Of a stretch of 64,000 nucleotides of DNA, positions 29,095 through 38,485 are shown piece after piece (within the stretch, counting starts at the first letter, position 1; each line of letters opens with the position of its first letter). The notes below the pieces were generated by a model. The model saw nothing but the letters and a program-made list of their open reading frames with translations. It was not told the origin of the DNA and did no database searches. Origin of the DNA: Psychrobacter sp. (lineage in GTDB: Bacteria; Pseudomonadota; Gammaproteobacteria; Pseudomonadales; Moraxellaceae); contig JAGLBE010000009.1 of the NCBI GenBank assembly GCA_018260445.1, forward strand, positions 47,574-111,573, written 5' to 3'. The position numbers and the translations under genes were made by a program.

Positions 29095-29919
29095 TTATTG
29101 AGTTAAAACACCAACATCAACCGTATAGTCCCCACTATATTTAGGTGGGTTCGTGTCTGTTTTAATGTCCATGCGGGTACTCACCCCTACCCAACAAAAC
29201 CGCAAGGCACGAGTAAAAAACTGCGCATTTCCTCCTGCACTGTAATTTGTATGGTAAAACGTTATATCAGCAATTATGGGGCTATTACTTTGAGTAGTAT
29301 GACCGACAACGACATCTTTAATAACGGCAAGATCATCTCCGTTGGTTAAAGGCACTGCCTGTTGAGTACCACCGTTTGCTCTAAAAACACTGGGATTGCT
29401 TCTTAAGTATGTTCTAATTATTTCAAATTGATTAGCCCCAAAGTAGTCTTTACAGTTACCTACAGACGCTATTGCCGTAAAGAAATTAAAAATGTTTTTG
29501 CTATTTGTAGTGCCAGGATTAGCAATAGTAGGAAAGTCTGACCTTAACTTATTTAAGTTTAATTGGTCGGGCGTAAATCCTGCTAGATTAATGGAGTTGC
29601 TCATTGGAAAGCTTTGGATGGTATTGGTCATGGCTCTATGCTGGCTACCGTCTTTTACTAGGTCAGTTTGTGACGGCGTAAATTTTAATTTATCCGAGGT
29701 GAAATCTTGTTTGCAAAAGTAAACAATTGGGAGCCCTGTGCTGACTGTTTTAAGCTCAGATAGCACATCTATTGCAGGACAGGCCGCCTGTGCCGCTTGC
29801 GTCCCCATTGCCACCAAAACAAACATGCCCAGTTTAACCCAAATCTTGTGACTTAAAAAATCTTTGAATCCAGAAACACTCGTTACGTCTGTTGTCTCTT
29901 TTTTGCTCATAAGGTTCAT
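29095..29919 (-). CDS. secreted protein of fimbrial operon, possible tip/minor subunit
   Basis: The 274-residue product has a long charged N-terminus, then a hydrophobic segment and AQAACPAIDV, a likely signal peptidase I site. The mature part has four cysteines and ends SGDYTVDVGVLTQ, similar in rhythm to the end of pilin-like beta domains. It is last in an operon after the usher, the place of tip adhesins in alternate chaperone-usher systems. I chose ATG at 29919 because GGGGAG precedes it by six bases; ATG 29922, 29910 and an upstream 29958 are alternatives. No family is recognised; the adhesin role is inferred from position only. Confidence 0.6.
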   Translation of the reverse strand: MNLMSKKETTDVTSVSGFKDFLSHKIWVKLGMFVLVAMGTQAAQAACPAIDVLSELKTVSTGLPIVYFCKQDFTSDKLKFTPSQTDLVKDGSQHRAMTNTIQSFPMSNSINLAGFTPDQLNLNKLRSDFPTIANPGTTNSKNIFNFFTAIASVGNCKDYFGANQFEIIRTYLRSNPSVFRANGGTQQAVPLTNGDDLAVIKDVVVGHTTQSNSPIIADITFYHTNYSAGGNAQFFTRALRFCWVGVSTRMDIKTDTNPPKYSGDYTVDVGVLTQ

Positions 29920-30005
29920 CATCCTCTCCCCGTTTATCATGCATAAAGCCAATATCAACCGCTTTATGCTTAAAGCCGAACAGCCTTAAAACAGGCAATT
30001 GGCGT

Positions 30006-33000
30006 TTAGTTAGTATCCGACCCTTTATTGGGTTGCAACTCAACTTGCAGCACAAAATCATCGACAATAACCACATCTTGCGGCGCATAACCCGTCGCTT
30101 TTAACGTATAAGTATCGGGTGCGAGTCCGAGCATTTGAAAATACCCATAACTGCCCGATGGCATAGACTGCACTAACTTACCCTGCTGATACACCGCAAC
30201 CAAAACGCCTTCTTTAGCATCAGCAAGTTTGCCAGCTATACCATAGGCTTTTTGCAGCGTGATGGGCACGGCGGTGGGCGCATAATTGCTCACCCGCACT
30301 TTGGGGCTTGGCAACTCGCTGGTGCTGTACTCGATAGGCAAATTTTTAGCATCTAAGCTTAAGGTATAGTCGCCCGGTTCAATATTTTCAATCATAAACT
30401 GGCTTTGGGTAGTCTGGGCGCTTAATAAACTCGCCTGTACCGCTTGCTTATTTAAGATAAATTTTATGGTTTGCGCCTCCAAAGCGGGCTTGGCAGCATG
30501 TGCCACATCCACCAACATGCTTCCACCCCGTTGCTGCGGCATTCTGCCCAAACGCAGTGGCTGTTTTGGCGCTTTAAACAGTTCAAACGATAGCCTAGCA
30601 TACAGGTAGTTCTCTTGCCCCCACGGGGTGTCCTGCGCTGCTTTGCTGCCTAACTGTGACCCCGTTAAGTCCAAATCATTTAACGCTAAATCGCTAACGT
30701 CTGCATAATTGCGCCCATAGCTTGGGATGCCGCTCACATATCGATGTTGATAGCCCAAACTAAAATTCACTCCATTACGATGGCTCAACTGCCAATCGGC
30801 GCGCCAGCCCAAATGGTTGTCAAACAGGCTATAGCCGACATTCAACTGACTGCTAAGCCCAGTGTCTAATCCTGCTAACCCCGCTTGATTGATTAATTCT
30901 GCTTGATTTGGGCTATCTGCATGGGTTAACCCATCGTCCTTTTGCCGGGCAAAGGGAAATGGTCCAAAAAAACCATTTGGCAAGCGATAACTGATATCGC
31001 CTTGATACAATAAAGGATGCACGCCGTGTAAATGGCTGATCGACTGCCCAAGGCTGCTGCGCTCGTTTAAATTATGGCGTATTGATAGGGTTTCGCTATC
31101 TGCTTGGTTGGTGAATTGGTGGTTAGATTGGTTGTTAGATTGGTGGTTAGCTAAGTTACCACTATGGCTGCCAGAAAAGCTTAACGAATTATGACCCGTT
31201 AAGGTAGGCCATTTTGCGTCGGTACCTTGCGCACTTAGGCGGTTAATGTCCTGCCAATTCAAGCGATAGCCAAACCGCTCATCGCGGCTGCTCCAATCTA
31301 GCCCCATATTAAAGGCATCATTAAAACGGTGATTGACATTGGCATAGGCATAATAAGGCTGGTCATCATACGCAGTCGCATAAGGGCTAGTATCATAATA
31401 CTGGTTAAGCTGAAAATTGGTTTTGTTGTTGGGCTGATAATTTAATAATAGCTGGTGGCGTTGTTCTTGCCATTGTTTTTGCGTTTGCTGCTTGTTTATT
31501 GTGGTAGGTGGCGTTGTCAGGGCTATATTGGCAGGATTTCTTGGATTTGGTAGCGGCGTGGGGATTATAGACGAATACTGCTGATTAACAGAGGCGCTAG
31601 TAAAATAAGGGCTAGCCTGATATTGGCGAGCTTGGTACTGATAGCTGGCGTTAAACTTTTTACGCTGATACTGCCACTGCGCTTGCCATACGTCTTGGTT
31701 TGGACTGTGGGCATAGCTTAAATCGGCATTGCTATAAGTTGCCGGTATAAAGTTGATACCCGTATGCCATGCCAGCGGGGTTGACCTTGAACCGCTCGCA
31801 TCAGCCGCACTTAGCGCGCCACTATTGATGCCGCCACGCCATGCTAGGCGGTTATTTAGCCCGTATTCGGCATACAGGTGCGCTGCCACCTCATTATTAT
31901 TATCGTTGCCGCTGCCGTAGCCATAGCCATTGCCAGCAGCGTTAGTGCTGTTGTTATCCTTAATAAACTGGTCATTGATGACGTTGCCACGCTGCCCCAA
32001 ACCTGCCTCCACCAGCAGCTCACCGGTTGCCACATTGGTGCGGCGTTGACCCAAAAATATGGGGCGCACTTCGAGCGGCTCACGCGCTAAGGGATAGGCA
32101 AAAATGGCGATTTCCACCAACGTCGCCGACAAATTAAATTGACTGGCATCCAGGTTTAAAAACTCATAACGCCCATCTAAGCCAATTTGCACCCGGGCAA
32201 TGGCGCGGCCATTAATACGCAGCTCGGCCACGCCGCCCGGCTCCGCCACACCTGATAGGTTTTGATAATCCTGACTGGTATTTTGCAACAAGCTGTGGCT
32301 ATTGGCGTCAAAATTTGTCACATGGCGCTGGATACTTTGGTTGCTATAGGCCAGCATTGCCCCAGTAAACTCAGTCCCCGAAACTTGCGCGCCTTGCCCA
32401 AGGCCGTTCGGTTGATTGACGCCCAAACGGGTGGCAAACTTATCGCCCGATTTTGCCCAATACAGGTTATCAACCTGCCAATCTGTCAGATGCCAAGGCG
32501 CATCGGTGAACCCTGTCCAGGCTTGGCTGGCAAACCCCTTTTGATTGTCAGATGCTCGATAATCCGTTGCCTGCCAACCGCTACCACTAACACCCCAAAT
32601 ACCGCCAAACGCATAACCATACGCCCCAACGTCGGCCGTTACCTGACGGCTGGTGTTAGCATCACTAACGACTTGCTGGTTTTGATTATCTTTGCTTTGA
32701 TTAATCTTATTCTCATTGATAGACACACCACTATTAAACGATAACCCCAATAGCCCAGCTTTACTGGGGTAGTAGTCAACGGGCGGCGTGGCTGCGCCAT
32801 TTTTAGCATCTGCTTTGGCCGCTTGCCGTGCGGCAAGCACCTTGTCGGGTCGCCAGCCCATATTGAGTTTGATGGCCAAATCTTGCGGATGATAGGTGGC
32901 ATTAATCCCCAATTGTTTTAGGGTACTGAGTGCCAAAAAGTCCTGCCCGTTATGGCTGAGCACTTGCGCCTTGGTCAATTGGGTGTCACCAATGGGCGTG

Positions 33001-33587
33001 ATGATGCGATAGCCTTGTGGCGCCTGCGTGCTGGCTAAAAACTCAACCGCGGTTAAACGGGCAATATCGTTAATAGCCAGATAATAGTTATCTAAATCGG
33101 CTAGTTGAGTGGCTGTACTGTTTATATTGGGCGCTGCATTGTCTGTTGTAGCGGCTGGTGTATCAACTTGGGTAGCGACTGGTGTTTTTAGCAAAGCATC
33201 TAAGCTATCGGCCTCTTGCTCATTGATATAAATACCCAGCAAAGTAGGTTGCAGCGGTACAGATGCCGCTATTGGCTTAAGCGCATTGGCTGTTAAGGTG
33301 AGATTAGGTGCGCTTATTTGGTCTACAGCATTTTGGTTGACGGGCGCTATTGGCGACGTTGGTGCTAATAACGGCTCGGCTAGTAACGCAGATTGGCTGA
33401 ATGTGGCGGCTGGCGTTATGGCGGTTATGCTTGTCGATGTTGGTGTTGCTGGGGTAGATATAGGCAGGGTCGCTAAATTGACAGGATTATCGCCCACAGC
33501 AATTTGCGCCACTACTGTACCAAACCCAAGATAGGTTATTGATAGCAAAGTTGACGCAGGCCGCACATAGCGCCGCTTATACATCAT
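30006..33587 (-). CDS. fimbrial outer-membrane usher, unusually long
   Basis: The 1193-residue protein has a signal peptide, a T/P/A-rich region (about 30-150), an N-terminal periplasmic part (~155-250), a long beta-barrel region (ELRINGRAIARVQIGLDGRY, EPLEVRPIFLGQRRTNVATG, many Y/N/Q-rich strands) and a C-terminal carboxypeptidase-regulatory-like beta domain (~1040-1190: GDYTLSLDAKNLPIEY, DTYTLKATGYAPQDV). The barrel and C-terminal pattern are those of ushers that export chaperone-bound pilins. Classical FimD/PapC ushers have about 830-880 residues; the excess lies in the N-terminal linker and in Q/N-rich loops (for example NHQSNNQSNHQ from repeats near 31107-31153). It fits alternate (CS1-like) ushers better than FimD, but the clade is uncertain. 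Confidence 0.75.
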   Translation of the reverse strand: MMYKRRYVRPASTLLSITYLGFGTVVAQIAVGDNPVNLATLPISTPATPTSTSITAITPAATFSQSALLAEPLLAPTSPIAPVNQNAVDQISAPNLTLTANALKPIAASVPLQPTLLGIYINEQEADSLDALLKTPVATQVDTPAATTDNAAPNINSTATQLADLDNYYLAINDIARLTAVEFLASTQAPQGYRIITPIGDTQLTKAQVLSHNGQDFLALSTLKQLGINATYHPQDLAIKLNMGWRPDKVLAARQAAKADAKNGAATPPVDYYPSKAGLLGLSFNSGVSINENKINQSKDNQNQQVVSDANTSRQVTADVGAYGYAFGGIWGVSGSGWQATDYRASDNQKGFASQAWTGFTDAPWHLTDWQVDNLYWAKSGDKFATRLGVNQPNGLGQGAQVSGTEFTGAMLAYSNQSIQRHVTNFDANSHSLLQNTSQDYQNLSGVAEPGGVAELRINGRAIARVQIGLDGRYEFLNLDASQFNLSATLVEIAIFAYPLAREPLEVRPIFLGQRRTNVATGELLVEAGLGQRGNVINDQFIKDNNSTNAAGNGYGYGSGNDNNNEVAAHLYAEYGLNNRLAWRGGINSGALSAADASGSRSTPLAWHTGINFIPATYSNADLSYAHSPNQDVWQAQWQYQRKKFNASYQYQARQYQASPYFTSASVNQQYSSIIPTPLPNPRNPANIALTTPPTTINKQQTQKQWQEQRHQLLLNYQPNNKTNFQLNQYYDTSPYATAYDDQPYYAYANVNHRFNDAFNMGLDWSSRDERFGYRLNWQDINRLSAQGTDAKWPTLTGHNSLSFSGSHSGNLANHQSNNQSNHQFTNQADSETLSIRHNLNERSSLGQSISHLHGVHPLLYQGDISYRLPNGFFGPFPFARQKDDGLTHADSPNQAELINQAGLAGLDTGLSSQLNVGYSLFDNHLGWRADWQLSHRNGVNFSLGYQHRYVSGIPSYGRNYADVSDLALNDLDLTGSQLGSKAAQDTPWGQENYLYARLSFELFKAPKQPLRLGRMPQQRGGSMLVDVAHAAKPALEAQTIKFILNKQAVQASLLSAQTTQSQFMIENIEPGDYTLSLDAKNLPIEYSTSELPSPKVRVSNYAPTAVPITLQKAYGIAGKLADAKEGVLVAVYQQGKLVQSMPSGSYGYFQMLGLAPDTYTLKATGYAPQDVVIVDDFVLQVELQPNKGSDTN

Positions 33588-33640
33588 TGCCTGTAGATAT
33601 CATGGTTAGCCACTCCCTTCATCAATCAGTAGACGAGTTG

Positions 33641-34246
33641 TTAATTAACCTCAATAATAATAGGCAGCCCATAACGCGAGCCAATCTCTAAAGTAACGCC
33701 CTTGCCATCGGCATCATAGGTTAACGCATTGTCCACCTGCTGTTTAATCTCTAACATCGCCACATGCTTGCCCGTCGCAAAGCTCATTGGCGGGCGGATA
33801 GATAGGCGCACCGTCTGATAGCCATTGGGAGCAATGGTAAATTGGGTAGGGTTGATTAGGGTAAACGGTTTTAAGGTGGTTTCGCTGGGGGCTATAGCGG
33901 CGCCGGATGCATCGATATCGATTAGATTAAGCGCTATTTTTTTGGGTTTGTTGCCATAGTTGTAGAGGGTGAGCGATTGGTTTAACCCAGCCGTGTTGGT
34001 GCCCCGCACTAGCGACACGGTTTCAGCGATACGCGCAGGGGTGATGCCCAATTGTGCAGGCGGCAACTCTTTTTGTTTGTCGTCCGTTACCAACAGGCTG
34101 GTGCGCCCCGCATTGTCTTTGCTGCTATGAATAATCAGCTCGGCTTGCGCCAACGGGGTGTATACTGCACTCATTAATAGTGGCAACACCATTAAAGAGT
34201 AGCGTGGTTTAGTCAACTTATTAATTATCAAACTGGTCATCATCAT
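33641..34246 (-). CDS. periplasmic fimbrial chaperone, apparently single-domain
   Basis: The 201-residue protein has a signal peptide ending AQA-ELIIHSS and one PapD-N-like immunoglobulin domain: ITPARIAETVSLVRGTNTAG, SLTLYNYGNKPKKIALNLID, FTIAPNGYQTVRLSIRPP, ending EIGSRYGLPIIIEVN, which matches the last strand of a PapD first domain. Typical PapD/FimC chaperones continue with a second Ig domain of ~95 residues (total 230-250); this one stops. It would bind the pilin in the periplasm. It lies between pilin and usher genes, 53 bases before the usher start. Distinct alternate-pathway chaperones may differ from this model, so the single-domain reading needs structure comparison. Confidence 0.7.
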   Translation of the reverse strand: MMMTSLIINKLTKPRYSLMVLPLLMSAVYTPLAQAELIIHSSKDNAGRTSLLVTDDKQKELPPAQLGITPARIAETVSLVRGTNTAGLNQSLTLYNYGNKPKKIALNLIDIDASGAAIAPSETTLKPFTLINPTQFTIAPNGYQTVRLSIRPPMSFATGKHVAMLEIKQQVDNALTYDADGKGVTLEIGSRYGLPIIIEVN

Positions 34247-34356
34247 TTGCCCCGTTTTGTCTTAATATATGGGTGCTATCTTAATGTGCTTCACTGGCTC
34301 TTTAAAACGCTCAGTATATATCATACCCGATTGTCGCGAAAAACCATCTTTTTTTG

Positions 34357-34386
34357 ACAAAAATGCCAGCAATAGTGCTGGCATTT
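34357..34386 (-). terminator. terminator/attenuator between pilin and chaperone genes
   Basis: AAATGCCAGC (34361-34370) and GCTGGCATTT (34377-34386) form a perfect 10-bp stem, 6-base loop, followed on the minus strand by TTTTTG. It lies 50 bases past the pilin stop and inside the operon, so it may limit read-through and keep the pilin in excess over chaperone and usher. Confidence 0.75.
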
Positions 34387-34435
34387 GATGGAAAACTTAG
34401 CTTAGGGTCATAGAACACTTGCCACAACCTGCGTC

Positions 34436-35089
34436 TTAATTGCCGGTTAAGGTTAGTAAGAAGGTATCGGTAGCTTCTTGTGCGGTAGTGGCAGCGCCTG
34501 CTGAACCACGGGTATTATATTCGCCTGGCTTAGTGGCAGCCGAGACATCTAACTTAAAGCTAATATCACCGATAACCGGCGTCCAACCAGATGGGATATC
34601 AATAGTAGTACCCGATAGGCTACCTGAAACAAGACTTGGCGCACTGGTTATCACCTTAGAGTTGTTATCAAGTACGCTAAGAAGATTAGTGTTCGGATTT
34701 GTTAGCGCTAAATGCACAGGACCACTAGATAAACTGCGCACCGCCCAAGAATTCTTTAAGGTCACAGAAATAGGTGCTGCCAACGGATTGGTCGCAACAG
34801 CCGATGCTGGATCAATTGGATTTTGAGTAATGGTATAAGTACCTGTCGCTAAGGGAGAGGTCAGTTCATGAATTTTAATATCGCTAATTTCACGTGGGTC
34901 GCTATCATTTGCTGAGGTGGTTGCCACATCGGTCAAAATCAAATGCGCATCATCCCAATGATACAACACTAAAATTTCAGGTAAGGTCACCCGGAAATCG
35001 GTAGAGCCACTAATGGAAGCTGCTGCTGAGGCAAACGACGCCATCGAGAGTACCAATCCAGAGACGGCTATTTTGTTGAATATATTCAT
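34436..35089 (-). CDS. major pilin-like fimbrial subunit
   Basis: The 217-residue protein has a signal peptide (MNIFNKIAVSGLVLSMASFA, cleavage probably after ASAAA or SAA) and a beta-rich mature part without any cysteine, ending DTFLLTLTGN. An N-terminal hydrophobic strand (FRVTLPEILVLYHW) could serve as donor strand in fibre assembly, and absence of the disulfide of classical pilins is also seen in CS1/CFA-type pilins. AAGGAT lies nine bases before the ATG. It is first in the operon, and a terminator-like hairpin follows. Identification rests mostly on the chaperone-usher neighbours. Confidence 0.7.
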   Translation of the reverse strand: MNIFNKIAVSGLVLSMASFASAAASISGSTDFRVTLPEILVLYHWDDAHLILTDVATTSANDSDPREISDIKIHELTSPLATGTYTITQNPIDPASAVATNPLAAPISVTLKNSWAVRSLSSGPVHLALTNPNTNLLSVLDNNSKVITSAPSLVSGSLSGTTIDIPSGWTPVIGDISFKLDVSAATKPGEYNTRGSAGAATTAQEATDTFLLTLTGN

Positions 35090-35669
35090 GACAGATATCC
35101 TTATAAAAGAAGGTTTGCTGGTAAGTCATACCAAAAATGTGCCTTAACGCTTACCTCTAGAACACATAAGACGCGGATTGGTAGCGACGGGATAGACAGT
35201 CCATTTTGAAATCTAATATTAACACAGCTACTTATTCACAGCCACTTATTCATATATAACCTATGTTAAGCATCTAAATATCAATGTTACCAAGGCTTAA
35301 AATATAATAATATACAAATGTTGATTAAATTAGATTTCCTTTAATCATAGCGTAGCATAAATTAACAACTCTTCAAGCTTATTTAGATATACGGAGATAA
35401 TACCCGACCTATGGGATAAAAAAGTTTAGCGCTATGTTGCTAGGGTTTTATCAACAAAAAACCTAATGTGTCAGCCGCGCTTTCCTATCTTATATATATA
35501 GCGAAATGCGTATTGTAGCAGCTATGACGGCTTTAACAGCTTAACCCTTACTGCATAACAAGTCGCTTAAAGCCTATTGCAACATTGCAACATTGCAACA
35601 TTGCAACATTGCAACATTGCAACATTGCAACATTGCAACATTGCAAAAACGCAAAGCCGACAAACCTAA
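35090..35669. other. long AT-rich region upstream of the pilin gene
   Basis: No gene is seen in these 580 bases. It must hold the fimbrial promoter (minus strand); the sequence is very AT-rich at 35221-35400 and contains a 14-base duplicated motif (TACTTATTCACAGC-type, 35228-35251) and, at the aminotransferase end, the 8-bp array listed separately. I looked for a sigma-54 promoter and did not find one. Confidence 0.5.
35576..35646. repeat. 8-bp tandem array ATTGCAAC, nearly nine copies
   Basis: Eight perfect copies of ATTGCAAC and a partial ninth run from 35576 to 35646. It lies just past the stop of the aminotransferase gene and about 490 bases upstream of the pilin start. Perfect short repeats of this length change copy number readily by replication slippage. 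Confidence 0.97.
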
Positions 35670-36845
35670 CTAAGCAGGATGCACTTTATCCAAAACAGCT
35701 TTAAAGCGACTGACCGCCCCATCGACATCGGTTAATTTATCTAATCCAAACAAGCCGATGCGAAAGCTTTTAAAATTGGCAGGCTCGTCCACTTGTAGCG
35801 GCACGCCGGCAGCGATTTGCATCCCTTGCGTGGCGAAGGCGCGGCCTTTATGCAGCTCGTCATCGGTGGTATAGCACACCACCACACCGGGGGCTTGATA
35901 GCCTTCTGCGGCCACGCTTTGAATGCCGCGGTCCTCTAATAAATCACGAATACGGTTGCCAAGCTCCCACTGTGCTTCTTTTAGGGTCTCAAAACCAATC
36001 GCTTTGGCCTCAAGCAATACATCGCGAAAAATACGCAAGCCATCGGTGGGCATGGTGGTGTGATAGGCATGACCGCCATTTTCATAAGCCCGCATGATGT
36101 TGAGCCACTGTTTTAAATCAAGGCTAAAGCTGGTCGAATCCGTCGCATCCACTTGGGCAACCGCAGTGTTACTTAGCATTACCAGCCCAGCGCAAGGGGT
36201 ACTGCTCCAGCCTTTTTGTGGGGCAGATACCAAAATGTCAATACCTAACGCCTGCATATCAAGCCAGATGCAGCCCGAGGCGATGCAATCAATCACCAAT
36301 AGTCCACCCACGCTGTGCACCGCATCGGCTAAGGCTTTGATATAGTCATCTGCTAAAATCATTCCTGAGGCCGTCTCAACGTGAGCGGCAAACACTAAGG
36401 CAGGTTGTTGCTGTTGAATAGCAGCAACAGCATCCTCAATAGCCACGGGCGCGAAGGGCTTTGGCACATTCTGCGTGGTTTCTGCTGGGTCAAACTCGTC
36501 CACTTGATGCGCTTTCAACACCGTGGTTGACTTGGCGATATTGCCTTTATCTAAAATTTGGCTCCAGCGGTAGCTAAACCAACCATTACGAATAATCAAG
36601 CAGTCTTTAGCGTTGGCCAGTTGACGGGCAATGGCTTCCATCGCAAAAGTGCCAGAGCCCGGCACAATGACCACGGCATCGGCGCCATAAACGTCTTTTA
36701 AGTTGCTCGACAAATCGGTCATGACTTGCCCAAATTTTTTGGACATATGATTTAAGGCACGGTCGGTATAAACGACAGAATATTCTAATAAACCCTCTGG
36801 GTCGACGTCGCTACGTAAGGGGGCGGCTAAAGGAAGGACTGGCAT
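35670..36845 (-). CDS. class V aminotransferase (alanine-glyoxylate / serine-pyruvate type)
   Basis: The 391-residue PLP enzyme has a clear class V pattern: VVIVPGSGTFAMEAIARQL, LLVIDCIASGC, and the Schiff-base lysine in VSAPQKGWSSTPCAG, with Arg for the carboxylate near FKSFRIGLFG. Such enzymes transfer amino groups between alanine or serine and glyoxylate, or act on 2-aminoethylphosphonate; the precise substrate is not readable. Start ATG 36845 has AAGAGGAA upstream; a longer frame to 36896 lacks support. It stands alone between hemA and the fimbrial operon. Confidence 0.88.
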   Translation of the reverse strand: MPVLPLAAPLRSDVDPEGLLEYSVVYTDRALNHMSKKFGQVMTDLSSNLKDVYGADAVVIVPGSGTFAMEAIARQLANAKDCLIIRNGWFSYRWSQILDKGNIAKSTTVLKAHQVDEFDPAETTQNVPKPFAPVAIEDAVAAIQQQQPALVFAAHVETASGMILADDYIKALADAVHSVGGLLVIDCIASGCIWLDMQALGIDILVSAPQKGWSSTPCAGLVMLSNTAVAQVDATDSTSFSLDLKQWLNIMRAYENGGHAYHTTMPTDGLRIFRDVLLEAKAIGFETLKEAQWELGNRIRDLLEDRGIQSVAAEGYQAPGVVVCYTTDDELHKGRAFATQGMQIAAGVPLQVDEPANFKSFRIGLFGLDKLTDVDGAVSRFKAVLDKVHPA

Positions 36846-37075
36846 AAAAATTCCTCTTGTTATTAAGTTAAGGCGGTTGATGTGGTTATTTATCAAAGAG
36901 CATAGATAACATAGACAGCATGGGCGTTAAAGCATTAAACTAATAGGCTATTAAACTATTAAACCACTAAAGTATAGCGTTTGCACTGTAATGCGTACAC
37001 CGCAAACGGCGCACTTCTTTGAAAAGGTTGAGTACTTGGTAGACGGTGAGTACTTAATAAAGTCTCAATAAAATT

Positions 37076-38485
37076 CTATAACTTAGGCATCTTAACAGGA
37101 CGATAGGCCTCTTTTAAGCCCGTAATAACCGTATCCACTACCTCGGCATCGCCTTCTCTGGCCACTTCACGCATTAAATGCGAGGGCGCGTGGGTCAGGG
37201 TTTGAGTGAGGCGTCGGGTCAACTCGGCCAAGATGACCTCAGGATTATCAGGTGTCACCTTTAATTGCTGCAGCGCTTTTTGCAACTCGGCATCTGCTTT
37301 TTGCGCCGCCTCGGCGCGGTAATCGTAAATATCCTGCCCCACTTTACGCACTTGATAGCGCCTCTCGATTTCTACCACCAACTGACTTACCAACAGCTCC
37401 GCCTCCACCGCCGCTTGGCGCCGTTTCTCTAAATTGCCGGCGATAACGTGCTGCAAGTCATCAATCGAATATAAATAAACATCATCCAGCTTGCCCACAC
37501 TTGGCTCAATATCATTTGGCACGGCCAAATCGACCATCAATATCGGCTGATAACGGCGAATTTTTAGCGCCCGTTTGGTCATCTTTTTATCAATCAACAC
37601 ATCCATACTGGCGCTACAGCTGCTGACAATATCGGCTTGTGGCAATAAATTTGCCAGCTCACTGAGCGGGTATACTTCAATTTGCATGTCTGGAAACTGC
37701 AATTGCGACGCCAGCAGATGCGCCCGATCTAGGCTGCGATTACAAATCATAATACGCTGCACCCCAAGCGCCGCCACATGCTGCGCCACCAAACGATTCA
37801 TCTCGCCAGCGGCAATCACCAAAAGCGTCGTCGCTTTTGGGTTATCAAATATTTGGGTCACCAACTTTGCGGTCGCAAACCCCAAAGAGATGGCCTGGGT
37901 GCCCACATCGGTATCGTTGCGCACCTGTTTGGCCGCTGCAAATATCTGCTCGGCGACCCAGTTAAGATGACTGCCTAAAAAGCCGCCCGCTTTGGCTTGA
38001 TTGACCGATTTTTTAATTTGTCCAAATATTTGCGGCTCACCCAAAATCATAGAATCTAGCCCCGATGCCACCCGCAACCAATGGGTTAGGGCTTGGGCGT
38101 CGATATAATCGTATAAATAAGGCCGTACTTGTTGGATGGGCAACTGCTTAAAGCTTGCTATCCATTGGGTCAGTTGCTCGATAAGGGTGAGGGTTGCATC
38201 TGGCGTCAACTGGGTGCTCATGGATGATGAGGGGTTGACGCTATTAAGGGTGAGCGCAGTCGATAGCGTCGATGTCGATGTAGATGTTGACGTTGCTAGT
38301 GATGTTGACGTCGGCACCAGCGCATAAATTTCGGTGCGGTTACAGGTTGAGATAATAACACTGCCCGCAGTAATTTTTTGCAACTGGGTTTGGGCGGCAT
38401 GTATGTCGTCGCTTGAAAAGCTCAGCCGTCCGCGCAACTCGACGGGAGCCGTTTTATGATTGACACCAATGACCACAAGATTCAT
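37076..38485 (-). CDS. hemA: glutamyl-tRNA reductase
   Basis: The 469-residue enzyme begins MNLVVIGVNHKTAPVELRGR and has the catalytic Cys48 in ISTCNRTEIYAL, the substrate motif WLRVASGLDSMILGEPQIFGQ and the NADPH domain (LLVIAAGEMNRLVAQHVAALG). It reduces glutamyl-tRNA to glutamate semialdehyde, the first step of C5 haem synthesis. Typical length is 415-435; residues ~57-94 form an S/T/A/L low-complexity insert (TSTSTSTS-type) made from 6-bp repeats at about 38204-38314, located right after the catalytic segment. It is divergent from the 39 kb lipoprotein gene. Confidence 0.96.
   Translation of the reverse strand: MNLVVIGVNHKTAPVELRGRLSFSSDDIHAAQTQLQKITAGSVIISTCNRTEIYALVPTSTSLATSTSTSTSTLSTALTLNSVNPSSSMSTQLTPDATLTLIEQLTQWIASFKQLPIQQVRPYLYDYIDAQALTHWLRVASGLDSMILGEPQIFGQIKKSVNQAKAGGFLGSHLNWVAEQIFAAAKQVRNDTDVGTQAISLGFATAKLVTQIFDNPKATTLLVIAAGEMNRLVAQHVAALGVQRIMICNRSLDRAHLLASQLQFPDMQIEVYPLSELANLLPQADIVSSCSASMDVLIDKKMTKRALKIRRYQPILMVDLAVPNDIEPSVGKLDDVYLYSIDDLQHVIAGNLEKRRQAAVEAELLVSQLVVEIERRYQVRKVGQDIYDYRAEAAQKADAELQKALQQLKVTPDNPEVILAELTRRLTQTLTHAPSHLMREVAREGDAEVVDTVITGLKEAYRPVKMPKL

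Noticed and set aside
31856-32744. Several open frames inside the usher gene in other frames
   Set aside because: They overlap the well-supported usher reading frame and show only compositional repeats; treated as shadows.
35090-35200. Sigma-54 promoter for the pilin gene (GGCAC near the start)
   Set aside because: The GC element at the proper spacing of GG-N10-GC is absent.
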